Below are positions 9,801 to 16,380 of a DNA stretch of 42,657 nucleotides, in pieces. The stretch covers positions 1 through 42,657 of the forward strand of contig CAJOML010000003.1 in NCBI GenBank assembly GCA_905235705.1, written 5' to 3'. Below the pieces are notes generated by a model. That model was not told where the DNA came from. It made no database searches and was given only the letters and a program-made list of their open reading frames with translations. The number at the start of each line of letters is the position of its first letter. Positions within the stretch are counted from its first letter, which is position 1. This stretch comes from an uncultured Bacilli bacterium. Lineage in GTDB: Bacteria; Bacillota_I; Bacilli_A; RFN20; CAG-826. Both the position numbers and the translations under genes were made by a program.

Positions 9801-11052
9801 TTGTTTTTGCCTTGGTGAGGAAGCCAAGTAGCACTTTGCCGTAAGAAACGAGAAAGCCTTCGATAAAAGCTTCGCTATAGAGGTTAGCTTGATATTGGAT
9901 GGAAGCGACCATTTTGCCATTTTCGACATAGACGGAAAACGACATCTTCTCGCCGGTGGCTTGATAAGGTAAATGCTCAAATGGGGCTTTCTCCTCTCCC
10001 CATTTTTGCATGTCATAGAGGGTGCCTTGATAAGCGAAAAGGATATCGCTGGTATAGCCGCTACTGGAGGCAAGTTCGGAGAATGAATAAGCGTCATTGG
10101 CCCTTGTCCCCATGATCTGGGCTTTCATCTTGGCTAGATGTTGTAAGGTTGTTTCTTTGGGATCGATGATAGATAAGACGGGGAGGGTGCGGACAAACAT
10201 CGAGACGGTGCGATCGGTGGAATGGTCGTGACGTCCGATATAGATGGTGGCAAAAGCGGTCTTCTTCGTATTTGCATATTCGCTAAGAAGATAACCAAAT
10301 GCGGAGGTGGTTAAAACGGCGGGGGTGATATCGTTTTCTTTGTAAAAGGCCTTGATTTTATCGAAATCGATATCATATGAGGCTTTCTTTTCTTGAATCG
10401 AAACGGTGGTTTCTTTTTTATCTCCGGCGGGGATAGTGACTTCTTCGACGTCCCGGAAAGTCTCCAAATACCATTTCTTCGCTTCTTCGAAAGATTGTTC
10501 CCTTCTTTTGAGCTCGTCATTAGCGGCATCGAAGGCGGTGTAGGTTTCTTTTTCGATTTCCTTGCCTTCATAAGAAGCGGCCATATCCTGAAGAAGGATT
10601 GTCATAGAGAATCCATCGTAGACGATGTGATGGATATCCATAAATAGATAAACGGTGCCTTCGACTTCATATATGGCAAAACGGAAGAGACGGTCTTTAT
10701 CAAGATTAAAGGGGACGATGAGGCTTTCTTTTGCCTTGGTCCATTCTTGCTGATTTAAATGAACGACTTTAACGATTTCTTCCTTTTCTTCTAAGGGATG
10801 ATAGCGCATTAAGGGGAGACCGTCCTCGCCAAAAGCGATTTGCGAAAGCAGACCTGGGTGGCAAGCGAGCGTTTTTTCAACGGCGATTTTTAAGCGATCG
10901 ATATCGATTCCTTCAAAACGAAGCAAAGTCGGATTGTTATAGACGCTTTCGCCAACCCGTTGCATGCAGGATAGATAAATCCCCAATTGGGCTTGGTTAA
11001 GTGGCGCTTCTGATGTAGAAGCAAACGACTCGCCAGCAGATAAAGAAGACAT
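3847..11052 (-). CDS. Dimodular NRPS, C-A-PCP-C-A-PCP-R (terminal thioester reductase)
   Basis: C motifs HHIVYDG and HHMIFDG; A motifs YTSGSTGKPKG and YTSGTTGTPKG with YGPTE, YKTGD and YRTGD; PCP motifs DLIGLTSLSA and DIGGTSLSA; C-terminal Rossmann GATGFLG plus YCHSK (YxxxK). SD AGGGGGA upstream of ATG. Confidence 0.95.
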   Translation of the reverse strand: MSSLSAGESFASTSEAPLNQAQLGIYLSCMQRVGESVYNNPTLLRFEGIDIDRLKIAVEKTLACHPGLLSQIAFGEDGLPLMRYHPLEEKEEIVKVVHLNQQEWTKAKESLIVPFNLDKDRLFRFAIYEVEGTVYLFMDIHHIVYDGFSMTILLQDMAASYEGKEIEKETYTAFDAANDELKRREQSFEEAKKWYLETFRDVEEVTIPAGDKKETTVSIQEKKASYDIDFDKIKAFYKENDITPAVLTTSAFGYLLSEYANTKKTAFATIYIGRHDHSTDRTVSMFVRTLPVLSIIDPKETTLQHLAKMKAQIMGTRANDAYSFSELASSSGYTSDILFAYQGTLYDMQKWGEEKAPFEHLPYQATGEKMSFSVYVENGKMVASIQYQANLYSEAFIEGFLVSYGKVLLGFLTKAKTKEITIVDEKETKELIALSYGGDLDYQKDKTFIDILLEQIKKHPNKKAVIAKNGSYTYGELDEVSNRIASYLLNHGLQPNDFVVIKTERVKEFISSLVGIMKAGGAYIPVDPTYPADRIQYMIEDSGAKFVLDEPFIEKMLEECKQAEPINLSKLDGRAYMIYTSGSTGKPKGVVILHKSLVAEFSWHIAAFDLSEQSVAAVHASFSFDASVHDIFASLSVGGELHIISEEVRMDLDLIYAYLRDNKITGLTMSTQIGMSLINAHPDLKLNYMVVGGEKLLPTKKTNIRVYNGYGPTEFTVCSSAHLVDQEKDKDIPIGRAVPNSYSFICDPFGNLLPRGMIGELCLSGIQMSCGYYNRPELNEERFIPCPFLPGEKMYKTGDLAKYNEEGELEYCGRIDFQVKLRGFRIELGEVENAASSYPHIKQVLASVKNKQLVLYYSAEGEIDENDLKAKMGSRLTEYMVPTVFIRLDEMPMTPGGKIDRKALPEPTHASIASIAPRNELEEKVYQALARIVGYGDFGVTDDFDLIGLTSLSAMQFTSELSSLLHKSVRVSELVNHSSIEKLLAYLNEKDNDETHALQKDYPLTSAQQGILTEALAHPDTTIYNVPTAITLPKGIDLDRFAKAVKEALDAHPYLKVRLISNEEGQFRILRQDESDLPIGHFDLDTLEGGAQSLVRPFDIIHDPLTRVALLKGKSENVFFFDAHHMIFDGESLDVLMKDIDRAYKGEKLEKEAYSEFDLSLDEEKLRQGEEYNQAKQHYASILEGRDIDCLPVPDHAEKGRGKQEVEIDVKADKEEVESFLSSTKTTPNSLWIASFGLALAKFLNRNDAIFATVYNGRNDARLRSSIGMFVHTLPVTCDPFPGKKGTSYVQDVAEQIKKSMANDSFSFADIAHEFEMRADILFVYEGKIAQGYSFGDMPIEGIDLLSLNEAKAALLLSISDTQEGYRLHFEYDGDRYQAWSVTSLLEATSLAFNQLLHGVDPDDMSFLNEEKKAQLDQWNATDSPIERTDLISTFKKAAKTYPNNVAVIYKDKKLTYREVDEITDRIAFALAKQGLGKGKVASILINRSQNMVLSTLGVMKTGAAYQPLDCSYPEERLLFMVEDASSMILIADEELLSKLPSWNKPVLFTKDFASLPKEDIALQGPSFDDLMILLYTSGTTGTPKGVMLTQGNLINFCHWYHRYYDLKPNHVVAAYAGFGFDASMMDLYPALTCGAGVCVVPDDIRMNLDQLEAYFEKNGVTHSFMTTQVGRLFASEIGKSSLHHLSVGGEKLVPIEPPAGYTLHNGYGPTECTIFSTAHPVSGLDLRVPIGKPLDNYCLYVVDRLGKELPIGALGELYISGYGVGLGYLNLPEKTAASFVKNPFSDEKGYERAYRTGDIVRRLYNGEIDFIGRNDGQVKIRGFRIELGEVEMAIRSFPGIKDATVQAFDSESGGKFLAAYFTASSNLDINAIKAHIKQNKPAYMVPSSIMQLDAIPLNQNQKVNKRALPKPVFVDSSSEYVAPETPLEKEFAEAYQQILGLDKVGANDSFFDIGGTSLSAAKVVVFALNKGYSLSYQDIFAHPSPRELAAYMESNKDNAPKEEKVVSLDDAERSSLSHNNVAFLGGIKKERELGKVLLAGATGFLGIHIFRELLAQGIETTILVRSKTLDPLDRIKGLLMYYFDSPLEEEVEKYVKVVGEDITDDHLLERLEGMEFDTIINAAAIVKHFASSDIIEKVNVGGVKNLIEVAKAKKARFIQVSTLSVAGENIDHKFPSNYKMKEDQLYFGQDISNKYCHSKFKAEEAILDAIENDGLDAKIIRVGNLMPRQSDGEFQINSVTNAFMRNLKGYKVLGQFPISGLHKETDFSPIDETAKTILLLATTPVEYTVFHSFNCHRVQMADIIAAMNLIGIKIDNVDDETFKANMKGAMLDEKKAPIVSSLISYASSDNRSHEFIDSDVSYSVQALYRLGYRWPITDFEYLKKAIEALETLGFFDRDDI

Positions 11053-11188
11053 AGAATTCCCCCTAAATAATCTTAAAAAGATTTTTTAACATCTTGTAGG
11101 ATAGTATAGTCTAAGGTCACTTTGCAAAAAAGGAAAAAACATTGAGGTAAGCCCCTAAGGGGATTAAAATTCTCCATGAGGTAAAATT

Positions 11189-12079
11189 ATGAAACAGATG
11201 CGTATTCCTTTATATGTTGTTCTTGGCATTGCCGTCATCGGAATCATCTTCGGTTCGTTCTTCGATCTGCAGATTTCTTCGGCGATTGCTTCCTCCACCA
11301 GCGGATTCGGCTTAGGCGTATCCATCGTCGGCCCAACCATCGGCTTTATGGGATTAGCTTTATTTGGAGGTGGATTCATTGGCTTAGCGATCCATGGCCA
11401 ATATCCAAAATGGGCCAAAGCCTTATTTTGGGTTGCCGGCATTGCCAGTTATGTCGTCTCCGTTTATTTTTCCGGCACCGAATATTTCGGCGTCAACGGA
11501 TTCTATGGCAATATCCCCGAATGGGTTGGCTTTATCATCGCCGCTATTCCTTTGGCCGGGGCTGAAGTCGGTGGCTATTTCTTATTTAGAAAAACCGAAA
11601 ATAAATATGCATGGGTTATCTATCTTATCGCCTTCGCCGTCTTGTTATTGACCCTTGTTGGTGGCGTTACGGGTTTAAAGGCGATTTTCCATCGTCCCCG
11701 GTTCCGCACCGTTTCGACAACTGCGATCGACTTCCATAATTGGTGGCAGCCCTGTCGCGATTATAAGAATTTGATGCAAGCATATGGGCTCGTCTCCGAA
11801 GAATTTAAATCCTTCCCCAGTGGCCATACCGCCGAAGCTAGCATTCTTCTTGTCACGACGACTTTCGCTCCGCTTGTGAATCCGAAATTAAAGAAGATTC
11901 AGCTTCCTTGTTTCATCGTCGCCTTTGCCTTTGTCATGTTAGTCGCCTTTGCCCGTATCTTAGCCGCCGCCCATTATTTAAGCGATGTCTCCATGGGGGC
12001 AACGATTACCACTATCTTCACCGTCATCGCCAACGAAATCGTGATTCACAACAAGCGACTTCAAGAAACAGCGAAATAA
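11189..12079 (+). CDS. PAP2-superfamily phosphatase, integral membrane
   Basis: Motifs KAIFHRPRFR, FPSGHTAEAS, AAAHYLSDVSMGA; several TM segments. Confidence 0.88.
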   Translation: MKQMRIPLYVVLGIAVIGIIFGSFFDLQISSAIASSTSGFGLGVSIVGPTIGFMGLALFGGGFIGLAIHGQYPKWAKALFWVAGIASYVVSVYFSGTEYFGVNGFYGNIPEWVGFIIAAIPLAGAEVGGYFLFRKTENKYAWVIYLIAFAVLLLTLVGGVTGLKAIFHRPRFRTVSTTAIDFHNWWQPCRDYKNLMQAYGLVSEEFKSFPSGHTAEASILLVTTTFAPLVNPKLKKIQLPCFIVAFAFVMLVAFARILAAAHYLSDVSMGATITTIFTVIANEIVIHNKRLQETAK

Positions 12080-12086
12080 AGCCTTA

Positions 12087-12117
12087 ACAGCCAGGTGATG
12101 ACTTGGCTGTTTTTATT
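12087..12117 (+). terminator. Rho-independent terminator after PAP2 gene
   Basis: ACAGCCAggtgatgacTTGGCTGTttttatt. Confidence 0.75.
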
Positions 12118-12161
12118 GAATATCCAGGGCGCTTTGATATGCTTTTAGGCGGAGGAAAATT

Positions 12162-12845
12162 ATGAAAAGAATCCAAGAAACCGTCGTTGCCTATATTTCC
12201 ATCATCTTTGGGGCTTTGCTCTTATTGATCTATCTCAATGCTTTAGGAGGTGGCAATGGATTAGGCATTGTCCTTGGCGTCATCGCTTTAGTCATGGCGA
12301 TTTATTATATCGCCATCGGCGTTATCGATGCTGTGGCAGGGGACAAATTACCCGCAAAAGCCAATAAAATCTTTGGCATCATTTCGATTGCCGCTTACCC
12401 CGTTTTATTCTTCGTCCAACTTTTGATCGTCATGATTGGGAATAAAGATTTCTTCGTCCCGACTGGTTGGGTGATTTCCATCTTAGGTATGGTCGCTTCG
12501 CTTGGTTTTGCCATTATCTACGTCGTTTCCAAATTCGCAGGCTCCTTAGCCTTAAAGAAGATTACCCGTCTTTGCGGTATGGTCTTTGCTTTGGTGATGC
12601 TACTCAACGTCTTATTCGATGCCTTTGGCGCACCTAACGCATTAGGACAGATTTCCCTGATCGGAACCATCACCTATATTGCTTATGGTTTTATGCTTTA
12701 CACGGCTTTAAAAGAGAAAGAAGAAGCGGTCGAGCCCGTCCCTGCCCCAGTCCAAGAAGAAGCCGAAGAAGCCCCCACTGAGATTGCTCCGGAAGAAGCT
12801 GAGCCTGAAGAAGAACCAAAAGAAGAACCTAAAGTCGAGGAATAA
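12162..12845 (+). CDS. Small polytopic membrane protein with acidic Glu/Pro-rich C-terminal tail
   Basis: SD GGAGG before ATG; hydrophobic body; tail EEAVEPVPAPVQEEAEEAPTEIAPEEAEPEEEPKEEPKVEE. Confidence 0.75.
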   Translation: MKRIQETVVAYISIIFGALLLLIYLNALGGGNGLGIVLGVIALVMAIYYIAIGVIDAVAGDKLPAKANKIFGIISIAAYPVLFFVQLLIVMIGNKDFFVPTGWVISILGMVASLGFAIIYVVSKFAGSLALKKITRLCGMVFALVMLLNVLFDAFGAPNALGQISLIGTITYIAYGFMLYTALKEKEEAVEPVPAPVQEEAEEAPTEIAPEEAEPEEEPKEEPKVEE

Positions 12846-12860
12846 GCAATCAAAAAAATT

Positions 12861-12884
12861 GACCAGCGCCCGCTGGTCTTTTTC
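12861..12884. terminator. Probable bidirectional terminator between convergent genes
   Basis: GACCAGCgcccGCTGGTCtttttct, with an A-tract on the left flank. Confidence 0.7.
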
Positions 12885-14062
12885 TATTCACGTCCTTCTT
12901 CTTTATTTTCGCTTGGGACAGTTTCTTCAGGTTTGGTTTCGCCTTTTTCCATTTTGCCAACCCGAATTTCGAAAACAAGGGAAGTAATAAAGGAAAAGAT
13001 GAGGATCATATAGAAAGAAATGCCTCTAGATAATAATGAAACGGCTTGGGCGACGTTATAGTCTAAAGCCTGCCCAGAACCTACGGTGATTGAGCCTAAG
13101 ACCACAGCCCCGACAAGCTCTCCTGCCCCAACTGCCCCGGGAGTAGGGAACCAAGCGACGCAGACGGTGGCGAAGGCATTTCCCAATAAGCAGACCCAGA
13201 AATCTTCGATCCCGATTTGTAAAGACGGCATTGCCATCATCAGAAAGAAGGGTATCGCGTAGCAAAAGCAAAGGATGACCATGCGTAAAACAACGGCCAA
13301 GATAAACGTCTTCCAATGTTTGATGACTTCTTTGGCGGCGGATTGGGCCTTTTCCAAATAGGCATCAAGAGCAGGTTGGAATTTAGAAAGCTTCCTTAGG
13401 AATTTGGGTTTTGTGATGAGTCTAAATAAGGCTGAGATGATTCTTCTTGCCGTTTTGGAGAATCCTAAGACGGTGAAGAAAGCAAGGTTAATGGAATTCA
13501 GGATAATCCCGGCGACGGCAATCCATTGTAAGGAAGATAAATCCATATCAAGGCCTTGGATATTGGAAAGCCCTTGGACGTAACGAGGGTAATAAATCAA
13601 GGAGATAAAGCCGAATAAGACCGAGCATAAAACGATGTTGATGTAATTCATCAAAATGACGCCTGTGGCTTTTCCCCCGTCGTCTCCGCTTTGATGGAGG
13701 GCGAAGGCTTGGAAAGGCTGTCCCCCGACGGAAGAGGGGGTGACGCCATTATAAAAATGCTCGCAGTTGCCAATTAAATATAAGTCGCTGGTTTTTGATT
13801 TTAAGCCCGATTTGCGGCTAATTAGAAGCAAAGGAAGGGGATATAAGGCAAAGAAAGCGACGCCGCAAAGGATAGCCAAAATCAAATAAACGACATTGCC
13901 GCCTTGGACCATTTCATTAAAAGCCCCAGCCATGCGGGAGAGGTCGCCGAAGGAGAAGATCAAAAACGCCACCAAAGCGACTAAGCAAATGAAAATGAAA
14001 ACGTAAATCGCGTTTTTCCTGAATCTCTTTTTCCGTTGGGTGTCCGTCGGCTTTTCGCTCAT
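12884..14062 (-). CDS. Lysylphosphatidylglycerol synthase TM-domain/UPF0104-type membrane protein
   Basis: 392 aa polytopic; motif YNGVTPSSVGGQPFQAFALHQSG and PTPGAVGAGE typical of the AglD/MprF-N-terminal-like family. Confidence 0.8.
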   Translation of the reverse strand: MSEKPTDTQRKKRFRKNAIYVFIFICLVALVAFLIFSFGDLSRMAGAFNEMVQGGNVVYLILAILCGVAFFALYPLPLLLISRKSGLKSKTSDLYLIGNCEHFYNGVTPSSVGGQPFQAFALHQSGDDGGKATGVILMNYINIVLCSVLFGFISLIYYPRYVQGLSNIQGLDMDLSSLQWIAVAGIILNSINLAFFTVLGFSKTARRIISALFRLITKPKFLRKLSKFQPALDAYLEKAQSAAKEVIKHWKTFILAVVLRMVILCFCYAIPFFLMMAMPSLQIGIEDFWVCLLGNAFATVCVAWFPTPGAVGAGELVGAVVLGSITVGSGQALDYNVAQAVSLLSRGISFYMILIFSFITSLVFEIRVGKMEKGETKPEETVPSENKEEGRE

Positions 14063-14877
14063 TGTTTCTCGAATTCCTCGATACGTTGACTATATTGCCC
14101 TAGCACATCGTCATATCGGTTTGATTTTTCCCATGAGGCGACTTTATCGACATGCCAAGGTTTCACCGAGACGGTGTGGAAGAAGGGAAAGAAACGGATG
14201 GTCTTGGAGAAATGACGGATGACCGTATCGTCATGCCCGCGGGTTTGCTCGTTATAAATTTGGGGCAGGAATTTTTTCTTTTTGACGCAGCGGTTGAGGG
14301 CGTCTTGATCGGCAAGGATCGGGTGTTTCTTTTTTAGGTAATCGCGACAAGAGGCGAATAGGCCCGTTTCCTTGCATCTAGCCATATTAAAGAGAAGGAC
14401 GCCTGAATTTTGATAAGTCGCCCCAATCCAGAAAGTCCCCAATTGGTCATAGCATCCGGCGAATTCATAATCTTCCATATCGGTATGATATAGAGGCGAG
14501 ATATTGCCTAAAATGAAGGTATCGGTATCCAGATAAAGGACTTTTTCGGGAAGGGGAAGGAAGTCGGCGAAAAGTCGGCATAAGGCATAAGGGGTATAGG
14601 CCGAACGTTTGAATTTCTTGTGCCAGGTCTGGGCTTGATATTCTTTGCCGACATCATAAACGATGATGGAGGATTCTTCGTTTTTTTGTTTTAGAAGGGA
14701 ATCGATATAGGCGATTTGTCCCTCGCTAGGCGGGATAAATGAGGCGCCAAGATGATGCAGATCCATCGAAAGGAAATGGATGGTGACGGCCTCATCGTTA
14801 TAGGCTAGGTAAGATAAAACGACGACCAATAGGCCTTTCCCTACATTTTTATTCCCGGCTAACATTAAATGGATCAC
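14059..14877 (-). CDS. Glycosyltransferase family 8-like protein
   Basis: LYLDTDTFILGNISPLY (DxD motif), FNMARC, DQDALN; 4-nt overlap with the flippase-like gene; GTG start. Confidence 0.82.
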   Translation of the reverse strand: MIHLMLAGNKNVGKGLLVVVLSYLAYNDEAVTIHFLSMDLHHLGASFIPPSEGQIAYIDSLLKQKNEESSIIVYDVGKEYQAQTWHKKFKRSAYTPYALCRLFADFLPLPEKVLYLDTDTFILGNISPLYHTDMEDYEFAGCYDQLGTFWIGATYQNSGVLLFNMARCKETGLFASCRDYLKKKHPILADQDALNRCVKKKKFLPQIYNEQTRGHDDTVIRHFSKTIRFFPFFHTVSVKPWHVDKVASWEKSNRYDDVLGQYSQRIEEFEKQ

Positions 14878-14922
14878 GAAGGCAATTTACCATAGTTTTC
14901 CTCTAAATGCACGTAAAAGGGT

Positions 14923-14936
14923 TGAAACGGTTTTCA
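14923..14936. promoter_or_regulatory. cre/LacI-type palindrome upstream of the GT8 gene
   Basis: TGAAACGGTTTTCA; one mismatch to TGNAANCGNTNNCA and closely similar to the site at 25899. Confidence 0.5.
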
Positions 14937-14954
14937 TTTAATGAAAAATCCATA

Positions 14955-14986
14955 TAAAAAGGAAAACCCATCGCGAGGATGGGCTT
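14955..14986 (-). terminator. Terminator of the galactan operon
   Basis: Minus strand: CCCATCctcgcGATGGGttttcctttttat. Confidence 0.8.
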
Positions 14987-15007
14987 TCCCGAAAGGAGAG
15001 AGGAAGG

Positions 15008-16123
15008 TTATTTACGTTTTCGGAAGGCGAATAAGCCAAGGGTTCCATCGCCATCATAATCGAATAAGCATTGGTTTGCCCATTCGTTGGTGGTCGGTTT
15101 TTCGGTCTCGTGGATATATTCTTCGCCTTCTTTGCTGGCCCAGCTAAGCCCTGGCAAAGGAAGCCATAAAGGCTCCCAGTAGATTATCGCATCGACGTGA
15201 TGCGATTTGGCTTTCTTTAGAAGGGTGGAAAGGAAGGATGCTTGCCCTTGTTGGGTCAAAGGATAAGGTTCACTTGCATCGCCTTTTTCAAATAAGGTCT
15301 TGTCGACGAGGGGTTTGAAGGGGATGGAGTCCTTATAAGCCGTCTCATAGGTGAAACCATAAGAGGTCTCGACAATCCAAACCGTCTTTCCATAACGCGT
15401 CCTAACGAAATCGACGTTAGAGAAGAATTCGTCAAAGCCGTGATGCCAATATGGGTAATAAGAGAGGCCGATGATATCAAAGGGAAGTTTCGCTTTGGTG
15501 ACTTCGTCGAAGAATTCGCCATAGACGTCCTTATCGTAGCTTCGTTCCAAGTGGATGACGATTTTCGCTTCAGGATAGATTTTCTTGGCCGATACGATTC
15601 CTTGCTTTAAAAGAGGGATAAAAGAATCATAGCCTTGACGGGGGCTTCCTTCTTCGCCGCTAAGTTTGCCATAGGGCCAAAGCATCCCGTTGGTAATCTC
15701 GTTGCCGATTTGGATGGCTTCGAGTTCAATCCCCTCTTCATGAACGGTTTTAAGGGAGGATTCAACGTAATTTTGCAAGATTTCAATGAGTTCTTGCAGG
15801 CTTTTCGGCTTCCATGATTTGGGGAGGAATTGCTTGCCTGGATCGCACCAAAAGTCAGAAAAATGGAAATCAAGGAGAATCTTATACCCCTTGTCCATAC
15901 CGACTTTGGCAAGGCGAAGGAAAGAATCCATATCGCTACTGCCGCCACCATAAGGGCGGCCCTCCTCATCATAAGGATTCACCCAAAGACGAAGGCGCAT
16001 GATGTCGCATCCGTTGACGTCATGAAGATAGCTTACAGGGTCAACGCGGCGACGGAAAACCGTATAGGAGGCGCCGGCTTCTAGACATTCTAGGTACGAT
16101 GAAATATCAATTCCTAATCTCAT
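15008..16123 (-). CDS. GH53 endo-beta-1,4-galactanase-like protein, no signal peptide
   Basis: MRLGIDISSYLECLEAG..., LDFHFSDFWCDPGKQFLPKSW, acid/base IQIGNEI, nucleophile VWIVETSYGFT; no N-terminal hydrophobic segment. Confidence 0.9.
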   Translation of the reverse strand: MRLGIDISSYLECLEAGASYTVFRRRVDPVSYLHDVNGCDIMRLRLWVNPYDEEGRPYGGGSSDMDSFLRLAKVGMDKGYKILLDFHFSDFWCDPGKQFLPKSWKPKSLQELIEILQNYVESSLKTVHEEGIELEAIQIGNEITNGMLWPYGKLSGEEGSPRQGYDSFIPLLKQGIVSAKKIYPEAKIVIHLERSYDKDVYGEFFDEVTKAKLPFDIIGLSYYPYWHHGFDEFFSNVDFVRTRYGKTVWIVETSYGFTYETAYKDSIPFKPLVDKTLFEKGDASEPYPLTQQGQASFLSTLLKKAKSHHVDAIIYWEPLWLPLPGLSWASKEGEEYIHETEKPTTNEWANQCLFDYDGDGTLGLFAFRKRK

Positions 16124-16380
16124 TGTTCGCCCGCCTTATAAGGATGGAAGGAAAGGGGCTCGTTATCTTTGCCAATACCATCGATTCTATCCCCATAATG
16201 GGCATATTTCTCTTTGCAGTTTTCGTTCCAATGGAGGACTTTTTCCTCATCGCCATGGAAACAGCAACGGATGCAATAATATTCTTTCTTCTCCTCGTCA
16301 TAGAACATGTCGATGTCGAGGTCGCGTTCAAAACAAACGGGGCAACGGAAATTTAGTTTGCCTTTTTTACTTTGAGCCAA
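16120..16380 (-). CDS. Small zinc-ribbon-like protein, unknown function
   Basis: 86 aa with CPVC...CIRC spacing; start overlaps upstream gene and stop overlaps downstream GH53 gene. Confidence 0.75.
   Translation of the reverse strand: MAQSKKGKLNFRCPVCFERDLDIDMFYDEEKKEYYCIRCCFHGDEEKVLHWNENCKEKYAHYGDRIDGIGKDNEPLSFHPYKAGEQ

Noticed and set aside
11069-11083. AATCTT-AAA-AAGATT hairpin in the NRPS leader
   Set aside because: Short AT-rich arms, easily expected by chance; no supporting riboswitch-like structure seen.
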